Positions 56,934-64,000 of a DNA stretch of 64,000 nucleotides are shown in pieces. The stretch comes from JASHVB01 sp035508435. GTDB taxonomy: Bacteria; Pseudomonadota; Alphaproteobacteria; Acetobacterales; Acetobacteraceae. Each line of letters begins with the position of its first letter. Within the stretch, counting starts at the first letter, position 1. The stretch covers positions 1 through 64,000 of the forward strand of contig DATJNA010000088.1 of assembly GCA_035508435.1 (NCBI GenBank), written 5' to 3'. The notes beneath the pieces are model-generated. The model searched no databases, was not told the DNA's origin, and saw only the letters and a program-made list of their open reading frames with translations. A program made the position numbers and the translations under genes.

Positions 56934-57968
56934 ATGGAAGCTGTCCACAGCCATGTGTTCCTCGGCACCGCGCACGAAGCCAATGAGCGGCGAAGCTGGG
57001 CGGTGATCGCGCTGTGCGGTGTCATGATGGCGACCGAGGTCGTCGGCGGGCTGTCGTTCCACTCCATCGCGCTGGTGGCGGACGGACTGCACATGTCCAC
57101 CCATGCTGGCGCACTGCTGCTGGCGGCGATGGCCTATAGCTACGCGCGGCGGTACAGCGAGGATCCGCGCTTCACCTTCGGCACCGGCAAGCTGGGTGAC
57201 CTCGCCGGTTTCAGCAGTGCCATCGTGCTGCTGATGATCGCGATGCTGATCGGCTATGAGGCGGTGTCACGCCTCATCGCTCCGGTGCCAATCCGATTTC
57301 GCGAGGCGATTCCAATTGCCTGCCTAGGGCTTGTTGTGAACCTGGCGAGCGTCTGGTTGCTCGGCGGGGGGCTCGAGCATGGGCATGGCCACACGCACCG
57401 CAACGGCCATCGCCCTCATGGCGATCACCACGATCATGATGGCGGTCATGATCACGATCACGATCGAGGGCATGAACTTGGCGGCCATGATCATCACCAC
57501 CACGCCGCCGATCATCATCGTGCGCATGCCGCGGCACATCGCGACAACAACATGCGCGCGGCAATCGTGCACGTGCTGGCGGATGCCACCGTGTCGCTGC
57601 TGGTGATGCTCGGGTTGAGCCTCGCGTGGATGTTCGGCTGGCTATGGATGGATCCGCTGGCCGGCATGATCGGCGCGGTGGTGATTGTGAGTTGGTCGTG
57701 GTCGCTGATCCGCGACACGGGAGCGGTATTGCTCGACATGGCGCCGGACCGGCATACCGTGCAACGCATTCGGCGCCTGGTGGAAAGTGCGGGCGACCGG
57801 CTGAACGATCTGCATGTGTGGCGGCTGGGGCCCGGCCATCTGGGAGTGATTCTGTCGGTGGCGACAGAGGCGCCGCACGATGCCGCCTTCTATCGCGCTC
57901 AACTCGCCGAAGTACCCGCGCTGTCGCACGTCACGATCGAGGTGGAGCAAAATGCGAAGGCGGGATAA
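56934..57968 (+). CDS. dmeF: DmeF-type CDF cation efflux transporter
   Basis: 344 residues, six membrane helices. The metal site appears in ALVADGLHMSTHAGA (Asp and His of TM2) and HVLADATVSLLV (His and Asp of TM5). Between TM4 and TM5 lies a long His-rich loop (about 150-205: HGHGHTHRNGHRPHGDHHDH and more), typical of DmeF and involved in Ni/Co handling. The C-terminal domain has LHVWRLGPGHLGVILSV. Exports Co2+, Ni2+ and perhaps Cd2+. The loop is coded by near-repeats of GATCAC/CATGAT. Confidence 0.92.
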   Translation: MEAVHSHVFLGTAHEANERRSWAVIALCGVMMATEVVGGLSFHSIALVADGLHMSTHAGALLLAAMAYSYARRYSEDPRFTFGTGKLGDLAGFSSAIVLLMIAMLIGYEAVSRLIAPVPIRFREAIPIACLGLVVNLASVWLLGGGLEHGHGHTHRNGHRPHGDHHDHDGGHDHDHDRGHELGGHDHHHHAADHHRAHAAAHRDNNMRAAIVHVLADATVSLLVMLGLSLAWMFGWLWMDPLAGMIGAVVIVSWSWSLIRDTGAVLLDMAPDRHTVQRIRRLVESAGDRLNDLHVWRLGPGHLGVILSVATEAPHDAAFYRAQLAEVPALSHVTIEVEQNAKAG

Positions 57969-57986
57969 AGCGATCGAGCAATAGAG

Positions 57987-58002
57987 TGGGAGCTCCCATT
58001 TT
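57987..58002. terminator. Short terminator between convergent dmeF and EnvC genes
   Basis: TGGGAGCTCCCA is a perfect palindrome followed by TTTT on the plus strand. It is short, so a weak terminator for dmeF. Confidence 0.4.
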
Positions 58003-58005
58003 CCG

Positions 58006-59364
58006 TTAGCTGGTCGCCTTCAGCCATGGCGCAGGGTTCACCGGTTGCTCGCCGTGCCGTAGTTCGATGTAGAGCGCTGGGCGCTGGCCGGATCCCGGCT
58101 CCCAGCCCGGCATCACGCCCACCGGCTCGCCGGCGCGCAAATCCTGGCCGGCCTTCACGTCCAGACGTTCGAAGCCCGCCAGGACAGCATGGTAGCCGCC
58201 GCCGCAATCGACGATCAGGAGCAGGCCGTAGCTACGGAAGTGCTCGGCAAAGGAGACGCGGCCGCTGCACGGTGAAACCACCCGTGCCGATGGCGCAGCG
58301 TGGTAGGAAATGCCGGTCGCGGGCCCGGCGTCGGTGGGATCACCCCAGGAACGAAACACTCTGCCGGCTACGGGCGCGGTAAGCTGGCCCCGGGGCGCCG
58401 CTGCGGCGGCCAAGGTGCCACCGGCGAACGGCGTCAGGGCGGCGGCACGCTCGCGGTCGGCCTCCGCGTCGGCGGCACGTTTTTCCTGGGCCGCGCGGTC
58501 GGCTTCCTCCCGTTCGCGTACCGCCTCAGCGCGGCGCTTCGCCTCGAGCGTTGCCAGCATCGCGCGCAGGCTGTCGGTGCGGGCGGCCTGGTCGGCCGCG
58601 CGCGCTGCCGCCGCATCGGCCTCTGCCTGCGCCGCGGTCTTGTCCGCCTGTGCGGCCGCGATCTGCTCGTCGAGCGCCTTTCCCTGTTGCTCTTGCGCTG
58701 TCTCAGCGGCAGCGAGCCGGGGCGTCTGGGCAGCGACCGCAGCGGTGGCAGCATCGAGCGATGCCTGTGCCTGGCGTAGCGCGGCGGAGTCCTGTTGCAA
58801 TTGCCGCGCCAGGCCTTGCAGGACGATCAATCCGCGGATCGTGTCTTCCGGCGGGGCAGCGACAGCGAGCAAGGTCTCGGCGGGGTAGAGCGACAGGCGC
58901 TCGATGATCGGGAGCAATGGCTGCATGGCGCGGGCGCGGTCCGCGAGTTCCGCGGCAGCCTCCCGGCGACGGCGTTGAAGGTCGGCCATCCGCTCGGCTG
59001 CGGCCTCGGTGGCGGCCTCGGTCTGCTGCAGACGGGCGGCAGCAGCGATGCGTTGGTCGGCGAGACGCTGCGCCTCTGCCGCTGCGGCTGCGGCGCGGGC
59101 GGCGGCCTGCTGTTGGGTGGCGAGTTCGGCGGCGCGAGCTTGTTCCGCCGCCTCCAATTGGGCCCGCGTGGCATGGTCCTTACGCGGGCCGGCGGCCGTC
59201 AGAGCGACGACCGCGACGATCAGGAGGCACAGTCGGTGGGGCAGCTGGCCCTGGAGGTGAGAGAGCGAAGGGACTCCCCTTCCACTCGCGGCCCAGGCCC
59301 ACAAGGGGAGGGGGAATCTCTCGCTCTTCTCCGCCCGCGCCTTATTCCGCGGCGCGCGCCGCAT
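58006..59364 (-). CDS. EnvC-like murein hydrolase activator (degenerate LytM)
   Basis: 452 residues if ATG 59364 is used. A hydrophobic segment (LCLLIVAVVALTAAG) is followed by two long Ala/Gln/Arg/Glu coiled coils (about 60-320) and a C-terminal LytM domain (GISYHAAPSARVVSPCSGRV, LLLIVDCGGGYHAVLAGFE). The HxH zinc motif is not complete, as in EnvC activators of amidases. The start is doubtful: the first 40 codons overlap the gpmI 3' end and a family B repeat, and no ATG/GTG lies between the repeat and the signal segment. The native start may have been displaced. Confidence 0.8.
   Translation of the reverse strand: MRRAPRNKARAEKSERFPLPLWAWAASGRGVPSLSHLQGQLPHRLCLLIVAVVALTAAGPRKDHATRAQLEAAEQARAAELATQQQAAARAAAAAAEAQRLADQRIAAAARLQQTEAATEAAAERMADLQRRRREAAAELADRARAMQPLLPIIERLSLYPAETLLAVAAPPEDTIRGLIVLQGLARQLQQDSAALRQAQASLDAATAAVAAQTPRLAAAETAQEQQGKALDEQIAAAQADKTAAQAEADAAAARAADQAARTDSLRAMLATLEAKRRAEAVREREEADRAAQEKRAADAEADRERAAALTPFAGGTLAAAAAPRGQLTAPVAGRVFRSWGDPTDAGPATGISYHAAPSARVVSPCSGRVSFAEHFRSYGLLLIVDCGGGYHAVLAGFERLDVKAGQDLRAGEPVGVMPGWEPGSGQRPALYIELRHGEQPVNPAPWLKATS
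59259..59328. repeat. Family B-like repeat at the gpmI/EnvC junction
   Basis: GAGAGCGAAGGGACTCCCCTT pairs with AAGGGGAGGGGGAATCTCTCGCTC around the interior. The arms share the CTCCCCTT/AAGGGGAGG core with the other family B copies. It is translated in frame in the EnvC-like gene. Confidence 0.55.
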
Positions 59365-60886
59365 CGTGGCGGATCAGGGTGTGTCCGGTCATCTCGTGCG
59401 GCTGCTCCAGGCCCATCAGGTCCAGCAAGGTAGGCGCCACGTCGGCCAGGATGCCGTCCTGGATGGTGTTGGCATGGCCATCGACCAATACCACCGGCAC
59501 CGGATTCGTCGTGTGGGCAGTGTGTGGGCCACCGGTCTCCGGATCCTTCATCAGTTCGCAGTTGCCGTGGTCCGCCGTTACCAGCAAGGCGCCGCCCTGC
59601 CTGTGCACCGCCTCGACGAGCCAGCCGAGGCCCGCGTCCACTGTCTCCACTGCCTTGATCGCAGCTGGCAGGCTACCGGTGTGGCCCACCATGTCCGGAT
59701 TGGCGTAGTTCAGCACGATCAGATCGTACTTGCCCGCGTCGATCGCCGCCACCGCCTTGTCGGTGAGTTCCGGGGCCGACATTTCCGGCTGCAGATCGTA
59801 GGTGGCGACCTTCGGCGACGGAACCATGATGCGGTCCTCGCGCGGAAAGGGCGTCTCCTCGCCGCCATTCAGGAAATAGGTGACGTGCGGGTATTTCTCG
59901 GTCTCCGCCATGCGGAGCTGGGCCTTGCCCGCATCTGCCACCACGCCGCCCAGGATATGCTCCAGCCTCGTTGGCGGGAATAATACCTCCAGGAATGGTG
60001 CCAGCGCGTCGGCGTAGAACGCCACGCCAAGGGCGGCACCGAAGCGGACGGTACGCTTGCGAGAGAAGCCATCGAAATTCGGATCAAGCAATGCAGCCAG
60101 AATCTCGCGGACACGATCGGCGCGGAAGTTGAAGCATAGGACGCCGTCGCCGTCCTGCATGCCCTTGTAGTCGCCGATTACCGTCGGCGGGATGAACTCG
60201 TCGTATTTCGCCGCGTCGTAGCCGGCCTGCACGGCCTTCACCGGGTCGTCCAGGCGCGGCGCATCGGCCTCCGCCAGAGCCGCATACGCCTTGGCCACAC
60301 GGTCCCAACGCTTGTCGCGGTCCATCGCGAAGTAACGGCCGCAGACCGTGGCGATGCGCACGCCGCTCGGCAGCGCCTGGCGCAGGCGCTTCAGGTCCTC
60401 GATCGCGGATTGCGGCGGGGTGTCGCGGCCGTCGGTGAAGGCGTGCACCACGGTGGGGATTCCGGCGTCGTGCAGAATGCCGGCGAGCGCCGCGGCATGG
60501 TCCTGGTGCGAATGGACCCCGCCGGGCGAGACCAGGCCAAGCAAGTGGCAGGTACCCTTCGACTGGCGGAGCTTGCCGATGAAATCGGTCAGCGGTGGGG
60601 CCTTGGCCATGCTGCCGTCGGCGATGGCGTCGCCGATGCGCACCAGTTCCTGCGCCACCACCCGGCCGGCGCCGATATTCATGTGGCCGACCTCGGAGTT
60701 GCCCATCTGCCCGTCCGGCAGGCCGACGTCGCGGCCGGAGGTGTGGAGAAAGGCGTGCGGGCAGGTCTGCCACAGCCTGGTAAAGGTGGGAGTCTTGGCG
60801 AGTCGGACGGCGTTGTCCTCGATCGCGTCGCGCCAGCCGAAGCCATCGAGGATTACCAGCATCACCGGACGAAGCGGCTGCGGCAT
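59342..60886 (-). CDS. gpmI: 2,3-bisphosphoglycerate-independent phosphoglycerate mutase
   Basis: 514 residues from ATG 60886, with GGGAGG eight bases upstream. Interconverts 3- and 2-phosphoglycerate through two Mn ions and an active-site Ser in PDGQMGNSEVGHMNIGAGR. Other metal-site blocks are VMLVILDGFGWRD, YDLIVLNYANPDMVGHTG and LLVTADHGNCELM. Phosphotransfer-site HAFTDGRDTPP is present. Complete. The EnvC-like gene lies immediately downstream. Confidence 0.96.
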   Translation of the reverse strand: MPQPLRPVMLVILDGFGWRDAIEDNAVRLAKTPTFTRLWQTCPHAFLHTSGRDVGLPDGQMGNSEVGHMNIGAGRVVAQELVRIGDAIADGSMAKAPPLTDFIGKLRQSKGTCHLLGLVSPGGVHSHQDHAAALAGILHDAGIPTVVHAFTDGRDTPPQSAIEDLKRLRQALPSGVRIATVCGRYFAMDRDKRWDRVAKAYAALAEADAPRLDDPVKAVQAGYDAAKYDEFIPPTVIGDYKGMQDGDGVLCFNFRADRVREILAALLDPNFDGFSRKRTVRFGAALGVAFYADALAPFLEVLFPPTRLEHILGGVVADAGKAQLRMAETEKYPHVTYFLNGGEETPFPREDRIMVPSPKVATYDLQPEMSAPELTDKAVAAIDAGKYDLIVLNYANPDMVGHTGSLPAAIKAVETVDAGLGWLVEAVHRQGGALLVTADHGNCELMKDPETGGPHTAHTTNPVPVVLVDGHANTIQDGILADVAPTLLDLMGLEQPHEMTGHTLIRHDAARAAE

Positions 60887-61180
60887 GGATCGGGCCTCCC
60901 TGTGGTCGGTCAGCACGTAGCGTTGCGCCTGGGGCGGAACAAGGGCAGCGGCGATTGCAACCCGGCGCTAAACTGGGGCCGGCAATGCGCCGTCAGGGCC
61001 ACGAGCCACGCCCTCTTTCCGGTTGCCCGTCGCGATGCAGAAAGTGCGGCGGTGCAGCCACGGCGGAGGGTCTTCCGGTATGCGCGGCCTGGGCCGTCTA
61101 CAGTGCTGGTATTCAGAATCACCGACGCGCGACACATGGAGCCGGCCGTCAATCGGCCTTGGAGGCCGGTTCCCGATGAC

Positions 61181-61545
61181 TCACGCTGCACCGATAGTGG
61201 GTTCTGGCACGACGCGGACACCGTCTTCAACGGCGCGGAGGTCCCCTGCTGCCAACTTACTGATCCAATGGATCAGTCGAGCCTTATCCACGGCCCGCAC
61301 CTGATCGCAGACTGCAACGCTGTCGTTTCCCGCCGACGGCGTTGCTACGACGACAGGCGGGCGCGGCGTAAGACCAGTTGAGAGTGGTACGACACGACTG
61401 TTCGCCGCGCCCGATTCAACCCGTCCGCCGTCACCACCACAGCCGGGCGCGTCTTGCGGATCTCGCCGCCGTGGGCCGGGTCCAGATTGACCCGCCAGAC
61501 TGCGCCTCGCCGCACGGGTGGCGCTGCCGATGAAGGCTGGCTCAC
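61181..61545 (-). pseudogene. MazF/PemK-type toxin, frameshifted
   Basis: From GTG 61545 one frame reads SQPSSAAPPVRRGAVWRVNL, PAHGGEIRKTRPAVVV and NRARRTVV. The next frame supplies VVPLSTGLTPRPPVVVATPS, VAVCDQVRAVDKARLI and the end. RGAVWRVNLDP, GSEIRKTRPxVVV and VCDQVRAVDKxRL are the MazF blocks that hold the RNA-cutting Arg and Thr. A one-base shift at about 61385-61400 splits them. The gene is inactive as written. Confidence 0.7.
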
Positions 61546-61798
61546 GGGCGTGCGCCTTGGTAGCCTCCAATCCGTCATCGATCGTAGCATCCCAGTCCGC
61601 CATCTCGTCCGCGAGGCGCTCGTCGCGTTCGACAGCGCATGCTACTTGGTAGAAAGGATCATCGTTGCCGTCTTCCGCCGGCAATGCCTCCTCGATCAGC
61701 CGCTGCACGAACGCGCTTCTTGCCGGGGCGAGGACCTGTCGTTTCAGGCGGCGTACCAACTCCTCCGGCAGGCGGACGAGGCCTTGTTGGGTTCTCAT
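61540..61798 (-). CDS. Ribbon-helix-helix antitoxin of the MazF-type module
   Basis: From ATG 61798 (AGAGG upstream): MRTQQGLVRLPEELVRRLKR then RSAFVQRLIEEALPAED, a ribbon-helix-helix fold, and the acidic toxin-binding tail (VERDERLADEMADWDATIDD). A GTGA overlap with the toxin is present at 61542-61545, but its TGA lies in another frame, so the antitoxin also carries a late indel and its frame runs on through the toxin to 61181 (205 residues). The end given is the expected one. Confidence 0.6.
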
Positions 61799-62409
61799 AG
61801 TCGAACCTCTTTTGCCGATCATCGCTATAAATATCAACATCAAGTGGACGCTACTAGGCTGGTTCTGCCATCGCGATCGGCACGGCACGGCACGGCACGG
61901 TGGACCGTGGTGCCGGACCCCAGTTCCTGATTTACGGGCACATCACGACAAGCATCGTCCAAAGTTCCCAACGCGCGGGGATGCGCCGCACGATCGAGCA
62001 AACCTTTTGAGGCAGGGACATGCCCCGTATTGCCGAAAGCGGGTGAACAACTCGGTGTGGCGAGTGTCGCATTTGCGTCGGAATCTGGCTCAACGGCGCG
62101 TGCTAAACCCAAGGCCCGGAACAGCGGAGCGGACCGTCAATCGTTAGGAATCCAACGGTCGGTGCGCGACGGCATATGTGTCCACTGTAAAACATTCGAC
62201 GTTTGGCACCGTGGAACTCTCTTATCGATTTATGGAATAAATCACAGTTCGCCGCACGCATCGGTGATAATACAAGCTCGTTTCGCATCACTGACGCTTG
62301 GCATGACAGACACCCGGCCGGATCTGGCCGCACGCGGCAACAGCAAAGGCTGCTCATGGCGCGCAGACCCCGAACGCGACAGACAGAAAATCCAAGGAGG
62401 CAACCACCC
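61799..62409. other. Intergenic region before the sedolisin gene
   Basis: 611 bases without a recognisable gene. It holds a five-base tandem run (GGCAC, four copies and a part, 61879-61900), and a lower-GC stretch at 62170-62290 that probably carries the sedolisin promoter. Short frames have no domain I recognise. Confidence 0.4.
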
Positions 62410-64000
62410 ATGGCTACACCCCCGACGACCCATTCGCTGCTGGAAGGCAGCGAATTGCTTGCCGCGCCCGGCGCGCGGCGGCTCGGCCCGGCCAGCGAAA
62501 CGGACACGCTGAGCGTGACAATCGTGCTGCGTCGGCGCCCCGATGGCCCGCCGGTCCCGGACCATGAGCATTATCGGCGCACGCCGCCATCCCGCCGCCG
62601 TCGCCTGTCCGAGGCTGCATTCGCTGCCCGCTACGGCAGCCATCCAGACGAGATCGACAAAGTCGTCGCGTTCGCCCGCAATCACGGCCTCAGCGTGGAC
62701 GAAAGGCACCCAGCGCGCCACACGGTCGTCGTCTCCGGTACGGTCGCGGGGTTCAACCGGGCATTCGGTATCACGCTGCACATCTATGAGCATGAGGTCG
62801 AACGGTCGCGCCTGTCCGGGCCGAAGACCGAGACATATCGTGGCTATGAGGGATTTATCCACCTTCCCCCCGACATCGGCGAGGTGATCGTCGGCGTGTT
62901 CGGCCTCGACAACCGTCGCATCACCAAGCGCAACCTGGCAGACCCGCCGGCCACCCATCCGATCCCGGTGACCACGGCCCCCAAGCTTTATGACTTTCCG
63001 CCCAATCTCGCCGCGGGCCAGACGATCGCGATCTTTTCCGAGGGTGGCTACCTGGCCAGCGACATCGCCGCCAATTTCGGCGGCGGCCCGCCCTCGGTGA
63101 TCGATATTTCTGTCGATGCGTCAAATGGTCTGTTCGCCGATGCCGAAACGACGCAGGACATCTTCATTGCCGGCTCAGCGGCACCGGGCGCGCAGATCGC
63201 CGTCTACTTCACGACATACACCCAGAAGGGCTGGGTCGATCTGCTCACGCGCGTCATTCATCCGCAGCCGGGCGATCCGGTTTGCTCTGTGCTGTCGTCA
63301 AGCTTCTATGTCTCGAATGGCGACGATGCCGCGACGCTGCTGAGCGAAGGCATCCCCACAAGCTGGATCACCGCCGTCACACAGGCATTCGAGGACGCGG
63401 CGATCCAGAATGTCACCATCTGCATTGCCTCCGGTGATACCGGCGCACAGTCCAAGGTAGGCGACGGCAAGGCGCACGTGCAGTACCCGGGCAGCGACCC
63501 GTGGGTGCTGGCCGTGGGCGGCACGACGATCGGCAACGTCGTCGGCCTCACGTGCGACGAATGGGCATGGAACGACTCATTCACTTTCGGTGGATTCACC
63601 GGCACCGGTGCATCGGGCGGCGGCATCAGCGACTACTTCCCGCAGCCGTGGTATCAGGTCGATGCCAATGTTCCCGTCTCGGTCAATGATGGGCATCGCG
63701 GACGCGGCGTCCCCGACGTATCGGCCAATGCCAGCCCGAACAGTGGCTATCCGATCATTCTTGCGGGCGCGCCGTCACTGTTCCCGGCCAATGGCACCAG
63801 TGCCTCAGCCCCATTGTGGGCCGGACTGATCGCGGTGCTGAACGCCGCACTCGATGAAAGCGTCGGGTTCATCAATCCGGTCATCTACGCGCTGAACGGC
63901 ACGGGCTTCCGCGATATCCTGCCGGAGCCGGGCGCCGCCGATAACAGCTTCGCCGGCACGACCGGCTATGCGGTGATGCCCGGCTGGGACGCGGTGACCG
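62410..64000 (+). CDS. Sedolisin (kumamolisin-like, S53) protease, 3' end outside window
   Basis: At least 530 residues from ATG 62410 (GGAGG upstream), open at the window end. The pro-domain covers about 1-190: LSEAAFAARYGSHPDEIDKV then VVSGTVAGFNRAFGITLHIY. The catalytic Glu and Asp are in AETTQDIF (Glu 246, Asp 250), the oxyanion Asp in ASGDTGAQ (Asp 343), and the Ser in NGTSASAPLWAG (Ser 464). All four S53 residues are kept. No signal peptide is visible at the N-terminus, which starts MATPPTTHSLLEGSELLAAP. S53 enzymes work at acid pH, which would suit an acidophile. The C-terminal Ca site lies beyond 64000. Confidence 0.93.
   Translation, partial: MATPPTTHSLLEGSELLAAPGARRLGPASETDTLSVTIVLRRRPDGPPVPDHEHYRRTPPSRRRRLSEAAFAARYGSHPDEIDKVVAFARNHGLSVDERHPARHTVVVSGTVAGFNRAFGITLHIYEHEVERSRLSGPKTETYRGYEGFIHLPPDIGEVIVGVFGLDNRRITKRNLADPPATHPIPVTTAPKLYDFPPNLAAGQTIAIFSEGGYLASDIAANFGGGPPSVIDISVDASNGLFADAETTQDIFIAGSAAPGAQIAVYFTTYTQKGWVDLLTRVIHPQPGDPVCSVLSSSFYVSNGDDAATLLSEGIPTSWITAVTQAFEDAAIQNVTICIASGDTGAQSKVGDGKAHVQYPGSDPWVLAVGGTTIGNVVGLTCDEWAWNDSFTFGGFTGTGASGGGISDYFPQPWYQVDANVPVSVNDGHRGRGVPDVSANASPNSGYPIILAGAPSLFPANGTSASAPLWAGLIAVLNAALDESVGFINPVIYALNGTGFRDILPEPGAADNSFAGTTGYAVMPGWDAVT

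Noticed and set aside
57400..57530. His-rich coding repeat in dmeF as a CRISPR-like or tandem array
   Set aside because: It is explained by the metal-binding loop of the transporter and has no fixed spacers.
61879..61900. GGCAC tandem run as a biologically meaningful repeat
   Set aside because: Only four short units; within chance for GC-rich sequence.

Overview
The window is a 64 kb piece of a GC-rich alphaproteobacterial chromosome. Gene content and protein style point to the Rhodospirillales, most likely Acetobacteraceae: an LPS Kdo/lipid A operon, squalene-hopene cyclase, a glcDEF operon, an ImuA-ImuB-DnaE2 mutasome under a GTTC-N7-GTTC LexA box, a hisA-hisF-hisE-HIT run, a PEP-CTERM protein and a sedolisin (acid) protease. 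The taxon is an inference from these families, not from a marker-gene comparison.

Layout. 1-117 is the groEL 3' end with a terminator. 139-1400 is a decayed patch: a frameshifted uracil-DNA-glycosylase-like gene and a broken HigBA-type toxin-antitoxin pair. 1419-5263 (minus) is an envelope operon: lysophospholipid acyltransferase, waaA, lpxK, HAD hydrolase. 5345-9810 (minus) holds a Tim44-domain protein, pmbA, an unknown gene, a YaiI-family protein and a DEAD-box helicase. 10039-11300 is a small lower-GC defence graveyard: a Phd/PIN toxin-antitoxin pair with two frameshifts and the 5' fragment of a NACHT/STAND-like gene. 11680-17713 has a frameshifted luciferase-like monooxygenase, three alpha/beta hydrolases and a DHA2 transporter. 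17888-22352 (minus) is a DUF202 protein, cyclophilin, coaD and gyrA. 22568-28221 (plus) is the SOS mutasome imuA-imuB-dnaE2. 28241-33555 (plus) holds a permease, an SDR with a small partner, and hisA-hisF-hisE-HIT.

33603-35634 is another lower-GC insertion: 24-bp tandem repeats resembling an IS21 end, a PEP-CTERM protein, a 97-bp MITE, and a Tat-signal Hint-domain protein whose stop codon lies in the MITE border. 35775-40043 (minus) is glcDE, a small membrane protein, and glcF. 40190-45290 (minus) has a flippase, a membrane glycosyltransferase-like protein and squalene-hopene cyclase. 45417-54346 has a MetE-like barrel protein, two MFS carriers, a PfkB sugar kinase, an aminopeptidase P, a DUF1127 protein and prmA. 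54732-57968 has a PPOX-like protein, glyoxalase I, a lower-GC membrane protein, and a dmeRF nickel/cobalt efflux operon with a recognisable operator. 58006-60886 (minus) is gpmI followed by an EnvC-like gene. 61181-61798 is a broken MazEF-type pair. 62410-64000 is a sedolisin running off the end.

Two themes run across the window. Several families of intergenic palindromic repeats are scattered through it, some touching or entering coding regions (dnaE2, the lpxK and EnvC 5' ends). Single-base frameshifts are also frequent and hit all three toxin genes. No tRNA, rRNA or CRISPR array was seen.
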